NCBI GenBank assembly: GCA_964538515.1
Contig: CAZIEW010000026.1
Location: forward strand, 1-64,000
From: CALBZH01 sp964538515
GTDB taxonomy: Bacteria; Desulfobacterota; Syntrophobacteria; Syntrophobacterales; Syntrophobacteraceae
Length of the DNA stretch: 64,000 bases
Reading direction: 5' to 3'
Position numbers and translations under genes: made by a program. Shown here one piece after another: positions 37,774-47,169 of this stretch; the stretch's first letter is position 1, and every line of letters begins with the position of its first letter. The notes beneath the pieces are model-generated. The model saw only the letters and a list, made by a program, of their open reading frames with translations, made no database searches and was not told where the DNA came from.

Positions 37774-40700
37774 TCATTCCTTTTGCGATCCTGTCTCCCG
37801 CCCCCCTTCCCTGGATTGCGGATGCGCGTGCTGGATGGCGGCAAGGATGAGATCGTAGCGAAATTCCTTTGCCAAGTGGGCCAGTCGACTGCCCAGATCC
37901 GGATCCACCGTCCGGATCCGCTCGATGACATCCTGAACGTCCATGAATTTAAGGCTCTCGGCAGCACTTTCGAGGGATGCCAGCAAACCCGAAGACAATC
38001 CTGAGAGATCCCCTGCTGTGACAGGGGCTTGCTCCGCATGGCCACCGGCTTCCGTTGACTGAGCCGTGCGGTCCACATCGGTGACATACTGGACCCCCAA
38101 GTGTCTGCTCATGGCGTCGAAGATATCCGCTTCCTTGAAGGGCTTGCGAACGAAGTCGTCGCAGCCGGAGGATAAGGCAAGCTCTTTTTCTTCTTCGAAG
38201 GAGCTGGCAGAGATACTGATGATTGTGGTCCGCCTTTCCCGGTTGGAGGCCTTGATTCTCCGGGTCGCTTCATAGCCATCCATCACCGGCATGAGCATAT
38301 CCATCCAGATGAGGTCGGGCTTCCACTGCTCGAACGCCTCAATTGCTTCCTGCCCGTTTGCGGCCTCGCGCACTTGAAAGCCAACGGACTCGAGCAGGCT
38401 GCGCAGCAACAGGCGGCTCACTTCCATATCCTCCACGACAAGGATTCGGTAGGGAGGGGTACCGGGCGCCAGGCCAATCACCCTGTGCGCGGACTGCTCT
38501 CTTGCAACAACGTCCGTGGGTCCGACCAAATCCGCCAGGACATCAAAACTGAAGACCGATCCCTTGTGAAGCGTGCTCGCTACACGGATCTTGCCGCCCA
38601 TGAGCTGCACATACTTGCGGCTGATGGCCAGTCCAAGACCGGCCCCTTCCTTGATCGGTTGTCCCTCTCGGGCCTGCACAAATGGATCGAAGATTCTGCG
38701 AGCCTGCTCCGGCGCGATCCCGACACCCGTGTCTTCCACCTCAAAGAGGAGGCGCACTGCGACAGGTCCCGCTTTCTGCTCTCCTCGATCCTCGGAACCA
38801 TTCGAAACCCGCAGGATCACCCTGCCCTCCGTTGTGAACTTGATGGCGTTGCCGATGAGATTGAGGAGCACCTGGCGCAGCTTGGCTTCGTCCGTTGCGA
38901 TAAATCGGGGAACATCGGGGGCGATTTGAACCGTGAGCTCCAATCCTTTCGCCAAGGCCCGGCTACGCTTCATTTCTTCAACACCGAGGAGGGTCTCGAA
39001 GAGGTCGAATCCTTGTATTCGCAAACCACTGTGACCGGCCTCGATCCTGGACATCTCCAGGACATCGTTGATGAGCGTGAGCAGATGCTCTCCGCTGCGA
39101 CCAATCAGGGACAACGTCTCACGGTTGGCCTGACTGATGGAGGGGTCTCTCTCCATCAACTGGGTGAACCCGAGGATGATATTGAGCGGTGAGCGCAGCT
39201 CATGGCTCATGTTGGCAAGAAAAGCGCTTTTTGCCTGATTGGCCGCTTCAGCATGATCCTTCGCCATGGCAAGCTCGTCGGTACGCAGTCTGACCAGCTC
39301 CTCAAGGTGATCACGGTACTCCTTCAGCTCTGTCTCCGCCCGTTTCCGCTCCTTCTCCTCCCGGTCTCTTTGCAGCCTGGCGTTGAGGATCGGCGAAATG
39401 CTCCTGGCAATCCCCTCCAGGAGGTCCTCATCCTCGGCGGTGTAGCTCCGTTCCCCGTTGGCAACGGAAAGTAAGGCGATGGTCTCGTCCCCAAAGACAA
39501 TCGGCACCGTGAGAAACGAACGGATCGGGAGGTGCCCTTTCGGCGTCCGGAAGGGTCCATCCGAACGAAACGCTTTTCTGTCCCGAATTGCCTTGCCCCA
39601 CAGACTGTCGCCCCAACTGGAGCAAGGAAAGATGGTTGACTTGTCGGAGACCTGGCACTCCTTCCAGACCCCTTTCGTCAGGCTCGGAATCACCAGATCA
39701 CCATTGTCCGCAATGAATCCAAAAACGCCCAGCTCGCTCTTGAGAACCTGAAGAATGACCTCCAATACCTCCCCGTACATCTTGTCGTCGGGAATGGTGA
39801 GGAAGATAGTGGTAATGCGGTTCAGGATGGTCTTTCTCCACTCCGAGCGTCGCAATGATTCCTCAGCCTGCTTACGCTCGGTGATATCGAGAAAGGCCCC
39901 AACCAGACCGGCAATCTCCCCATTCTTGTTCAGGTAAGTATCCTTGGCAAAGATAACGGGGTGCAACCGGCCATCTTTGGCCTTCACCAGGAATTCATAC
40001 ACCTGGTGCTCCCGCTTCCGAATGAGGTCGAGATCCATCTCATGATACTTCTGAGACAGCTCGCCCGGCCAAAGCTCATGCACGGTTTTTCCTCTGATCT
40101 CCTCGGCGGCGACACCCATGATCTCGGTAAAGGCATCGTTGCACCCCAGGTACCGGCCTTCCCTGTCTTTATAAAAAACCGCCACCGGGATGGCCCGCAG
40201 GAGCGAATCGATGAACTGGCTCTTCTCGGCCAGAGCCTCTTCCGCCTGCTTGCGCTCAGCGATGTCCAGCGAAAGGTCACCCAGCTGAGATAGGATTTGG
40301 ATGTCGCTTTCGTCATATTCAGAGGGCTTGTTTCCGACCCCGATGATCGCCTTGATCAGGCTGCCTCTGAAGATCGGCACGACGGCTTCTCTGATGACGG
40401 GGACATGCCCCTCCGGAAACCCCTTGCGGTGCGGCAAGGAAGCATAGTCGTTGTGAACGACGGGGCGACGCTCATGAACACAATCGACCCAGACCCCTGC
40501 TCGAGAAATATCATAATGGCTGCCCTTTCCCTCGGCTGTGCACATGGTCTTCAGAGTATTCGTCGACCAATTCTGCAGGGAAAGGGTCTTCTGGTCTGCT
40601 TCGACAAAGTGGTAGAAGCCGACTGAGCTCCCTGTCAATGCTTCGATTTCATCGAGCGTCGCGGTGAGCACCTCATCCATCGAATGGGAGCTGGCGAATT

Positions 40701-41733
40701 CCAACAGGCGAAGGCGGGCATCCCTGATATTCTCAGCCCGCTTGCGCTCGGTAATATCTTCATAAACGCCGAGAACCCCGAAGACATCACCATCAGGATT
40801 GCGCAGGGGGACTTTGCTGGTACTCAACCAGATCCTGGCACCCGAGGGCGTGGTCTGCGGCTCGACAATATTCATCGTGGGGAGACCGGACTCCATGACC
40901 TTTCGATCATCAGCCCGATAGAGCTCCGCCTGCTCTGGCCAGCCCATGGCAAAGTCATCCAAGCCCAGAAGCTCATCCGGTCGGCTATAGCCTGCATCGC
41001 AAGCGAAAAGAGTATTGCAGCCCAAAAACCGGTGCCCCCTGTCCTTCCAGAAGACCCGCACCGGTATGGATTCAATAATCAGTTGCAACATGTTCCTGGA
41101 TTGCTCCGCCCGTCGCCGCGCCTCGATGGCCTCCTGCATCATCTCCATCGCGGCATGGTGGAGGGCGTTGAGCGCTTCGTTGGCGGCTGTCAGCTCGCGC
41201 GTGCGCTCCTCAACCTGGCGCTCCAATCCGTCGTGTGCCCTCTGCAGCGACTCTTTCTGCCATCGATTTTCAAGGATGAGCGCCACATAGTTGGTGAGAT
41301 TGCCGACGAAAGGGCCATACACGCCGGCCGCGGCGGTCTCTTCGACTTTGAGGACGACGAATCCGAAATGATGCTGGTAGGAATCGATGGCGATGACCCG
41401 CATGCCAGGCTGGTCGGCGAGGCTGCACTTGAGACTCGAGGGAGCTGGGGCAGGCCCGTCGTCTCCCCGGGCCAAGCGGCGCAGTGTCGCGCACTCAGAG
41501 CAATCTCCGGTTTCAAAATCTCCTGCGTGGACGGATCCGCTTCCCAAACAGACCCGGCAACCGCTGATCCCGGGGATTGAAATCAGCGTCTGAGCATGGA
41601 ATTCGGCGATACGGGTTATGTCGGGCAAAGAAAACAGGATGTTTTGAGCTGCCAGGATTCGCCCCAATACGCGTGCGTCAGCCTCTGGGCAATCCCGACG
41701 CGTATTCTTCCGCGGACCTTCCCCTGCTTTCAT
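37774..41733 (-). CDS. Large multi-PAS/GAF hybrid histidine kinase
   Basis: This 1319-residue soluble kinase runs: N-terminal GAF-like domain with several cysteines (about 40-165), coiled coil, PAS (about 220-330), GAF (about 345-500), PAS (about 505-630), GAF (about 640-800), HisKA with FLANMSHELRSPLNIILG, HATPase with NLIGNAIKF, DTGVGI and GAGLGLAISRKYV, and a receiver (DLIWMDMLMPVMDGYEATRRI). No membrane segments are seen, so signals are probably intracellular ligands, redox state or gases. It is convergent with the other hybrid kinase and downstream of a MEDS-domain gene. Confidence 0.92.
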   Translation of the reverse strand: MKAGEGPRKNTRRDCPEADARVLGRILAAQNILFSLPDITRIAEFHAQTLISIPGISGCRVCLGSGSVHAGDFETGDCSECATLRRLARGDDGPAPAPSSLKCSLADQPGMRVIAIDSYQHHFGFVVLKVEETAAAGVYGPFVGNLTNYVALILENRWQKESLQRAHDGLERQVEERTRELTAANEALNALHHAAMEMMQEAIEARRRAEQSRNMLQLIIESIPVRVFWKDRGHRFLGCNTLFACDAGYSRPDELLGLDDFAMGWPEQAELYRADDRKVMESGLPTMNIVEPQTTPSGARIWLSTSKVPLRNPDGDVFGVLGVYEDITERKRAENIRDARLRLLEFASSHSMDEVLTATLDEIEALTGSSVGFYHFVEADQKTLSLQNWSTNTLKTMCTAEGKGSHYDISRAGVWVDCVHERRPVVHNDYASLPHRKGFPEGHVPVIREAVVPIFRGSLIKAIIGVGNKPSEYDESDIQILSQLGDLSLDIAERKQAEEALAEKSQFIDSLLRAIPVAVFYKDREGRYLGCNDAFTEIMGVAAEEIRGKTVHELWPGELSQKYHEMDLDLIRKREHQVYEFLVKAKDGRLHPVIFAKDTYLNKNGEIAGLVGAFLDITERKQAEESLRRSEWRKTILNRITTIFLTIPDDKMYGEVLEVILQVLKSELGVFGFIADNGDLVIPSLTKGVWKECQVSDKSTIFPCSSWGDSLWGKAIRDRKAFRSDGPFRTPKGHLPIRSFLTVPIVFGDETIALLSVANGERSYTAEDEDLLEGIARSISPILNARLQRDREEKERKRAETELKEYRDHLEELVRLRTDELAMAKDHAEAANQAKSAFLANMSHELRSPLNIILGFTQLMERDPSISQANRETLSLIGRSGEHLLTLINDVLEMSRIEAGHSGLRIQGFDLFETLLGVEEMKRSRALAKGLELTVQIAPDVPRFIATDEAKLRQVLLNLIGNAIKFTTEGRVILRVSNGSEDRGEQKAGPVAVRLLFEVEDTGVGIAPEQARRIFDPFVQAREGQPIKEGAGLGLAISRKYVQLMGGKIRVASTLHKGSVFSFDVLADLVGPTDVVAREQSAHRVIGLAPGTPPYRILVVEDMEVSRLLLRSLLESVGFQVREAANGQEAIEAFEQWKPDLIWMDMLMPVMDGYEATRRIKASNRERRTTIISISASSFEEEKELALSSGCDDFVRKPFKEADIFDAMSRHLGVQYVTDVDRTAQSTEAGGHAEQAPVTAGDLSGLSSGLLASLESAAESLKFMDVQDVIERIRTVDPDLGSRLAHLAKEFRYDLILAAIQHAHPQSREGGRETGSQKE

Positions 41734-41855
41734 ATCACTCCCTGCTCTTTGAAATCACACCGCGCTGCCGCGGAGCAGAGTCGTGTCCGAGCTCGGCGTG
41801 ATTCCCCCGGTGGAAAAGCCCGACCGTTCCGAAGGCAAGCATATCGGCCATTCGG

Positions 41856-42473
41856 CTAGAGCCCGGCTAAGAATTCTTCCGGCTTGACGTAAAACGGATT
41901 CATGACCATCTGCCCATGCGCGATCATGTAAGGATGCACCTGAAGGACCTTGTAGAGGGTAGCGCCATCAAAAAGACGGGCGTCATATTGGCACATCCCC
42001 GTGTGCGGAAAAGGGTCGTTGATCAGATTGATTCGCGCCTCATACTCCAAGAAGCGCTCGGATCCGGGAATCCCGCGAAGCACCCAGCTCATCTCACCGG
42101 ACACGCGCGAACCGCGGTAGCCAGCCTCCCTGGCCATGGCGTAGCGGGAGACCATGTTGTGGATCACTTCCTCCGGCAGGAATCGCCCGTGCGGACAGTA
42201 GGCGCTCTCGGCCGCGGTGACGCCGAAGGCTCCGCTTGCCTCGACCTTCGAGAGCTCTTCCCCGGACTCCAAAAGCCAAGCACGGACATCCTCTGGAGGC
42301 GTCGTGTCCGTGAAATATCGGACCAGCTCTCCATGCTTGACTCCGGCAGCCAAAAACCCAGAGACAATTCCGCGGCGCTGCGCCTCATTGTCATAGATCA
42401 GGCACATATGATGGCTCTCCGCCAACACCGCTTCGGAGAATCCTTTCCCAGTCCTCTGTCTCTGATCGTCCAT
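41856..42473 (-). CDS. MEDS-domain sensory protein
   Basis: The 205-residue protein carries a MEDS/DcmR sensory domain: HHMCLIYDNEAQRRGIVSGF, then GELVRYF and a C-terminal CQYDARLFDGATLYKVLQVH. The family is found with sensor kinases and regulators in methylotrophs, methanogens and delta-proteobacteria; its ligand is not established. I take the ATG at 42473; the frame is open to 42662, but those extra residues do not look like the family. It is 122 bp upstream of the 1319-residue kinase on the same strand, a plausible partner. Confidence 0.8.
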   Translation of the reverse strand: MDDQRQRTGKGFSEAVLAESHHMCLIYDNEAQRRGIVSGFLAAGVKHGELVRYFTDTTPPEDVRAWLLESGEELSKVEASGAFGVTAAESAYCPHGRFLPEEVIHNMVSRYAMAREAGYRGSRVSGEMSWVLRGIPGSERFLEYEARINLINDPFPHTGMCQYDARLFDGATLYKVLQVHPYMIAHGQMVMNPFYVKPEEFLAGL

Positions 42474-42688
42474 GATGAAGACCCTTTCCAGCACGTAAAA
42501 GGCTTCAACTCGACTTCCACGGCGATATGACGCTTCGACCATGAGCGCATACCGCTCGTCTCGATTATACCCGACCCCACGAAAATCGACAGACCGTACC
42601 CCACTATTGCAGAGCTTCGGCTCGGTGAGTAGAGAGCGGCACTCACTGAGGGATGACAGCATGCCGAGAGCCCATCCCGCACACGGAC

Positions 42689-42731
42689 AAAAAACCCCCT
42701 GGAACTGTCAGCCGATGACGAGTCCAGGGGG
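42689..42731 (-). terminator. Rho-independent terminator of the DUF1573 gene
   Basis: On the minus strand CCCCCTGGA and TCCAGGGGG form a perfect 9-bp stem with a 19-nt loop, followed at once by TTTTTT. It lies 35 bp past the stop of the DUF1573 gene. Confidence 0.85.
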
Positions 42732-42765
42732 CATTGGGTAGGGCGAGTCTCGTTCGTCGAAGAAG

Positions 42766-43956
42766 CTACTGGGCTTTGCCGACCGGGTGGATTTGCTCAC
42801 CCGGGGGTGGTACTGCCGGAGCCGATTGGACTGGAGTCATCGACCCCGCCTCTTCGGGAGACGCCGGCTTGAGGGCGGAAGGGCTTCTCGACGCAGCCGC
42901 GTGCATCACGTGAACATGGACCTCGTATTTTTCCGACGGAACGGCATCCGTTTCGATCGTCAGGACGGTCTGCTGCTTGGCACCGGGCGCGATTTGCTCC
43001 ACTTTGGCACTGATCTCGAGGCTGTAGCCCTCCCCACTGGGAAGAGGCTCCTGGCTCACGTCGATGAGCTTCTCATCGTAGGTCAGCTTGGTCAGTTTGA
43101 AAGGCTTACCACGATTGGTGGTCACCAGCACTTTCCCCACTCTCAAGGGCTGCTGGGCCGCAAGCTTTCCCACAACCAGGGTCTGCGGCTTCACGCTGAT
43201 CTCCCCTTCAATGAACCCCGAGACTCGGACCGCAATGTCGGGCTTCTGGGGAAGGTCCGTGTAAACCTTGATGAATCCGTTGTAATTACCCTGCTTCGCG
43301 AGGTTGGACACCTTCAGTCGGTAGTGGGTGCCGTCTTGCACGGTTTCAACCTGATGAGCGATCTTACCCTCCACGTTTGTCTCGACCTTCTGGATCTGGA
43401 ACTTGTTGGGAGGGGTCGCAACAAGGTCCAAGACGCTCTCGTGCAACTGCTCCGCAACACCGCGGAACACAATGTTCGATGTGGGACGCACCTCGAGGAT
43501 CGACTTGACATTCCCCTGCATGACCAAAACGATCTTGCCGCTCTGCGGGTCATTGCTCGAGACGGTCGCGGTCTTCTTCACTTCTCCCTGGTAGCCCTTG
43601 AGATTCAGCTTCAGCGTGATCTTTCCCTCGCCTCCAGGAGGGATGGTGGAGTCAAAATCCACCAGTGCGCAGCCTCAGCCGGGGCGCACTTGCGTGATCT
43701 GGAGCGCGGCCTTTCCCGTGTTCTTCACCACAAAGACATGCGTGATTTCAGCACCCTCCATTGCCTCTCCAAAATCATAGGACCGTTCTTTGATTTGGAT
43801 AGACGGACCGTGCTGTGCGGTTTTTTGCTCAGGCTGGCTCTCCTGCGGGGGACGAGCCTCGCGGGAAGAAGCGGCAAAGACCGGCCATAGCCCCACAAGC
43901 GAGACGAGAGCAAAGGTTGCCACATTGATCGGCACTCGTTGCCAAGTCGACTTCAT
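42766..43956 (-). CDS. Exported DUF1573 protein, predicted selenoprotein (TGA at codon 94)
   Basis: Two open frames in the same register are split only by one TGA (43677-43675). Read through, they give a 396-residue protein with a signal peptide (VATFALVSLVGLWPVFA) and a DUF1573 domain: YDFGEAMEGAEITHVFVVKN, LQITQVRPG, then TGA-G-C, then TIPPGGEGKITLKLNLKGYQG and VSSNDP. In this family the site normally reads CGC, so TGA replaces the first cysteine and would give U94-G-C96. A hairpin of SECIS type begins ten bases after the TGA. The roughly 300 codons beyond it are intact and include further repeat-like beta domains. A nonsense mutation is the alternative. It was not possible to see selA, selB or tRNA-Sec genes in this window. 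Confidence 0.75.
43644..43677 (-). promoter_or_regulatory. SECIS-like hairpin after the in-frame TGA
   Basis: On the minus strand, ten bases after TGA, TGGTGGA (43664-43658) and TCCACCA (43650-43644) form a perfect 7-bp stem with loop TTTTGAC. The distance from TGA to the stem (10) and to the apical loop (17) matches known bacterial SECIS elements such as that of E. coli fdhF (11 bases to the stem). If the top pairs open, the loop starts with GG, as the consensus wants. Confidence 0.6.
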
Positions 43957-44038
43957 GACTCCATTCAACTCCATCTGAGTAGGTATGATTCCAAAGCGCC
44001 CGAATGTTCGGAGGCAAATCATCTTGTCCGGGTAATGC

Positions 44039-44142
44039 GCTGTCAACTTTGTTTCGCAAGGTACACCCCCCCTTTGATTCCCTCCTCGAGGAGGGCTGGG
44101 GGGTGCTCTCTTGCCCGGCAAAACCTCATTACGGAGCACTCG
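44039..44142. repeat. Palindromic intergenic repeat, copy 2
   Basis: It shares TGTCAACTTTGTTTCGCAAG at its left part and CTCTTGCCCG.CAAAAC plus CGGAGCACTCG at its right part with the element at 18351-18460, in the same orientation. The centre differs and contains the perfect 16-bp palindrome CCCTCCTCGAGGAGGG (44080-44095). It lies between the DUF1573 gene and the yibQ-like gene. Confidence 0.75.
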
Positions 44143-44256
44143 AGCACTCCAAGCTCCGAATGATGACCCTGATGCTTAGCTCGATCACCCGTGCAGGTCA
44201 AGCTCATTATCAAAAGCCGGCGCCACTTGGCAAGGCTTCCCTTTACCCCCGATCAA

Positions 44257-45807
44257 TCACTTCCGGACAACGAGATCCCCGGCAGAGACAACTTCTATGC
44301 CCTCCCGCCGCAGCAGCTCTTCCGAACCCTGAAGGACCCGAAGCGTCACGCCGTGTGGATGCCCGATAGCAACGGCCGATCCCTGAAGCCGCGCCTTCTG
44401 TATGAGCAGCTTCAGCTGCGCCTTGACGGCTGCTTCCGTTGGGGTGTGATCCAGAAACACATCGCGGCGAGCGTGAGCAACGCGCAGCTCTCGTGCCACT
44501 TGGTCCCCAACGGACTTGAGACTGGTGGCGCTGTCCAGAAAAAACAGCCCCTTGTGTCCAATCTCCTCGATCACGACCTTCATCCGACTCGCTTTCTCGG
44601 TGAAGCGTGAGCCCATGTGATTGTTGACGCCAACGACATGGGGAGTGGACTCCAGCGCATCATGGAGTGCCTTGATGACAGACTGGTCATTCATGGCCAG
44701 CAGCAAGGCCCCTTGCCCCGGTTTGACCTTGGGGTACCCCTGCGGCTCCATGGGAAGGTGGAGCATCACCTGGCGATTGTGCAAGCGGGCGATCTCGGCC
44801 GACTCGGCGCTGTGCGGCAGATACGGCAGGATGGAAAACGTCACCGGAAAAGGCAATGCGGCAAATTTCCTGGCCATTTCAAGATCAAGACCCAGGTCGT
44901 CGATCACGATGGCCACCCGGGCCACAGGAGCAGTCAGGCGAGGTGCCACCTGCGGCGGAAGTGCAGGTCGACCTTGATCGGGGGAGACGACTGAGGGGGG
45001 AACAAGAGCGACCCTTACCTTTTCATCTCGTCGCGCTCGCACGTCCGCCCCCCTTGAATCGTCCTCACCACTCGGTGGCGCCTTCGGCCGTTTCCAGCCA
45101 TCCTCCTCTTTCGGAGGCGCTGCGCTGGCAGCCCCGTTCGCATCCGTAGCGGTGTGAGGCTGGAGCGTCTGCTTCGGATGACTGGACTGATTCGCGGGAG
45201 GGGCCGCCACCGCTCGGTCATTGAGCGAGCCCGGCCTCGGAGAGTCATGCGAGATCCTTTGGGAGGAATCCTCCGCGCGCTGGGCAGAATCAACTGGCGG
45301 AGTCTGATTCGTCCGTCCCGTATCCGCCCTGGGTCGCAATGCGGGATCGGTGAGTGGCGGCACCGGGGTGCTATTCGTCGGAGGCGATGGAACGGCGGCA
45401 GAGACGCTGGGGGAGGTTGGAGCAACCATCGGCTTTTGCGAGCCGGCATTTCTTTGGGAGGTTTCCGAGCCCCCGGCGACCGGCTTGGACTTTTCAACGG
45501 ACTTCGATGCGCTCTGGGCTGATTCCTGCGCCCCGTGGCCCAGGCTCCTCTTCTCGACCCGGGGCGAGCGTGGATCGGGCTTATCGCTCCAAAAGACCAT
45601 TCCGGCCAGGACAACAGCCGCCAAGAACGCCGCGGCGAGAAGCGGAACGAGGGAGGAGGGAGAAGGAGTCTTTGCTGCTTTGGTCCGCCGCGCGGAGGAG
45701 ACATGACTCCTCGCGCTTGGCGGACGACCTGAACTCTTGCTCCGAGAGGTCGAGCTCTTCCCTCGGGCCGCTCCCTTTGTCTTGGCGGGAACCTTGGATG
45801 AAGGCAT
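44257..45807 (-). CDS. YibQ-like divergent polysaccharide deacetylase
   Basis: The 516-residue protein has a basic, Ser-rich cytoplasmic start and one membrane anchor (LVPLLAAAFLAAVVLAGMVFW). About 200 Pro/Ser-rich residues follow, then a divergent polysaccharide deacetylase domain (VAIVIDDLGLDLEMARKFAA, VMLHLPMEPQGYP, NNHMGSRFTE, AIGHPHGVTLRVL). It is the last gene of the ftsE-ftsX-envC-ctpA run, its usual place in many proteobacteria. A role in envelope glycan turnover is inferred from the fold and the neighbours; activity of this branch is not established. The long linker would span the periplasm. Confidence 0.88.
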   Translation of the reverse strand: MPSSKVPAKTKGAARGKSSTSRSKSSGRPPSARSHVSSARRTKAAKTPSPSSLVPLLAAAFLAAVVLAGMVFWSDKPDPRSPRVEKRSLGHGAQESAQSASKSVEKSKPVAGGSETSQRNAGSQKPMVAPTSPSVSAAVPSPPTNSTPVPPLTDPALRPRADTGRTNQTPPVDSAQRAEDSSQRISHDSPRPGSLNDRAVAAPPANQSSHPKQTLQPHTATDANGAASAAPPKEEDGWKRPKAPPSGEDDSRGADVRARRDEKVRVALVPPSVVSPDQGRPALPPQVAPRLTAPVARVAIVIDDLGLDLEMARKFAALPFPVTFSILPYLPHSAESAEIARLHNRQVMLHLPMEPQGYPKVKPGQGALLLAMNDQSVIKALHDALESTPHVVGVNNHMGSRFTEKASRMKVVIEEIGHKGLFFLDSATSLKSVGDQVARELRVAHARRDVFLDHTPTEAAVKAQLKLLIQKARLQGSAVAIGHPHGVTLRVLQGSEELLRREGIEVVSAGDLVVRK

Positions 45808-45827
45808 GCTCTATAACTGACTCCGAG

Positions 45828-47147
45828 CTATTTGATCTGCATCTGCGCCATGATCTTATAGCTCTTGAGAAGATCCAGGGCACGCCGCAGCTGGTTGTCC
45901 TGATCCAGGAGCTTTTGAGTCTCCGCCTGGGTGGTTTCCTGCTTCCCCTGGCCGGACTCGTCTTTCTTGTTCATCATGTGTCTCGGTAGATCCCTTTCCC
46001 GAACACGCCGCGTCTCATCCGCCCCATCTTCTGCTTCCTTTTCGGGCGCTTCCCGCTTGACAACAATGTCCGGCGTGATGCCTTTGGCCTGGATGGAGCG
46101 CCCCGAAGGGGTGTAATAGAGGGACGTGGTCAATCGGACAGCCGAGCCGTCATTCAGGGGGATTACCGTCTGAACCGACCCTTTTCCGAACGTCTGCTCA
46201 CCGAGAATGATGGCCCGCTTGTGATCCTGAAGCGCACCCGCAACGATCTCGGAGGCACTCGCACTTCCCGCGTTCACCAGGACGACGATGGGATAGCTGC
46301 GGGGCTTGCTGTTCTTGTGGGCTTCAAACCGCATCTGCTGATTTTCGAGCCGCCCACCGGTATAGACGATCAGTCCGTTGTCGAGGAACTCGTCGCTCAC
46401 CTCGACGGCCTGGTCGAGAAGGCCACCGGGGTCGTTGCGCAGGTCGAGGACAAGCCCCTGGAGGGAATGGCTCTCGGCCTCAAGCTGATCCAAGGCTTTC
46501 CGAAGGTCATTGGACGTCCCGCTTTGGAAGCTTGAAATGCGCACGTACCCGAAGCCACTCTCCAGTGTTCTGGAGCGGACGCTTCGGATCGAGATCTCTG
46601 CCCGTGTGAGCTCGAATTCAAGAGGTTTCTTCTCGCCTTTGCGCAGGATGGTGAGCTTCACTTTTGTCCCCTTGGGACCCCGCATCTTTTGGACGGCGTC
46701 CATCAGGCTCATATCCTGCGTCATTTCTTCGTCGATCTTGATGATCTGGTCGTTGGCCAGGACTCCCGCCCGATCCGCCGGGGTGTCCTCCAACGGAGCA
46801 ACCACCGTGAGGACTCCGTCCCGAATCGTGATTTCGATGCCAAGCCCGCCGAACTTCCCTTTGGTTTCAATCTGAAGCTCTTTGTAGTCTTCCGGTTTCA
46901 TGAATGAGGAATGAGGATCCAGCTCACGGAGCATTCCGTTGATGGCACCGTACATGAGCTTTTTGGAGTCCGTCTTTTCGACGTAGTTGTCCTGGACGAT
47001 GTTGAGCACATCGCTGAACAGCCGAAGATACTGATAGATCTCGGAGGAGCTGTCGGTAGCCTGCTTGGCTCTCAAGCCGTTCCAAGCAATCAGCGAAAGG
47101 GCCACAGCCAGGATTACCACCATGCTCTTCTTGGGTTTGTTAAACAT
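45828..47147 (-). CDS. ctpA: Carboxyl-terminal processing protease, S41 family
   Basis: The 439-residue exported protease has an N-terminal membrane or signal segment (MVVILAVALSLIAWNG), a PDZ domain (about 95-180: GGLGIEITIRDGVLTVV) and the S41 catalytic domain. The catalytic region has GSASASEIVAGALQDHKRA and GEQTFGKGSVQTVIPL, giving the expected Ser and Lys residues. A charged C-terminal tail follows. Such enzymes trim or degrade periplasmic proteins, including murein hydrolases. It starts 22 bp after the envC-like gene, so it is probably in the same operon. Confidence 0.95.
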   Translation of the reverse strand: MFNKPKKSMVVILAVALSLIAWNGLRAKQATDSSSEIYQYLRLFSDVLNIVQDNYVEKTDSKKLMYGAINGMLRELDPHSSFMKPEDYKELQIETKGKFGGLGIEITIRDGVLTVVAPLEDTPADRAGVLANDQIIKIDEEMTQDMSLMDAVQKMRGPKGTKVKLTILRKGEKKPLEFELTRAEISIRSVRSRTLESGFGYVRISSFQSGTSNDLRKALDQLEAESHSLQGLVLDLRNDPGGLLDQAVEVSDEFLDNGLIVYTGGRLENQQMRFEAHKNSKPRSYPIVVLVNAGSASASEIVAGALQDHKRAIILGEQTFGKGSVQTVIPLNDGSAVRLTTSLYYTPSGRSIQAKGITPDIVVKREAPEKEAEDGADETRRVRERDLPRHMMNKKDESGQGKQETTQAETQKLLDQDNQLRRALDLLKSYKIMAQMQIK

Positions 47148-47169
47148 TTGCCAGTCCTCACTCTCTCAA

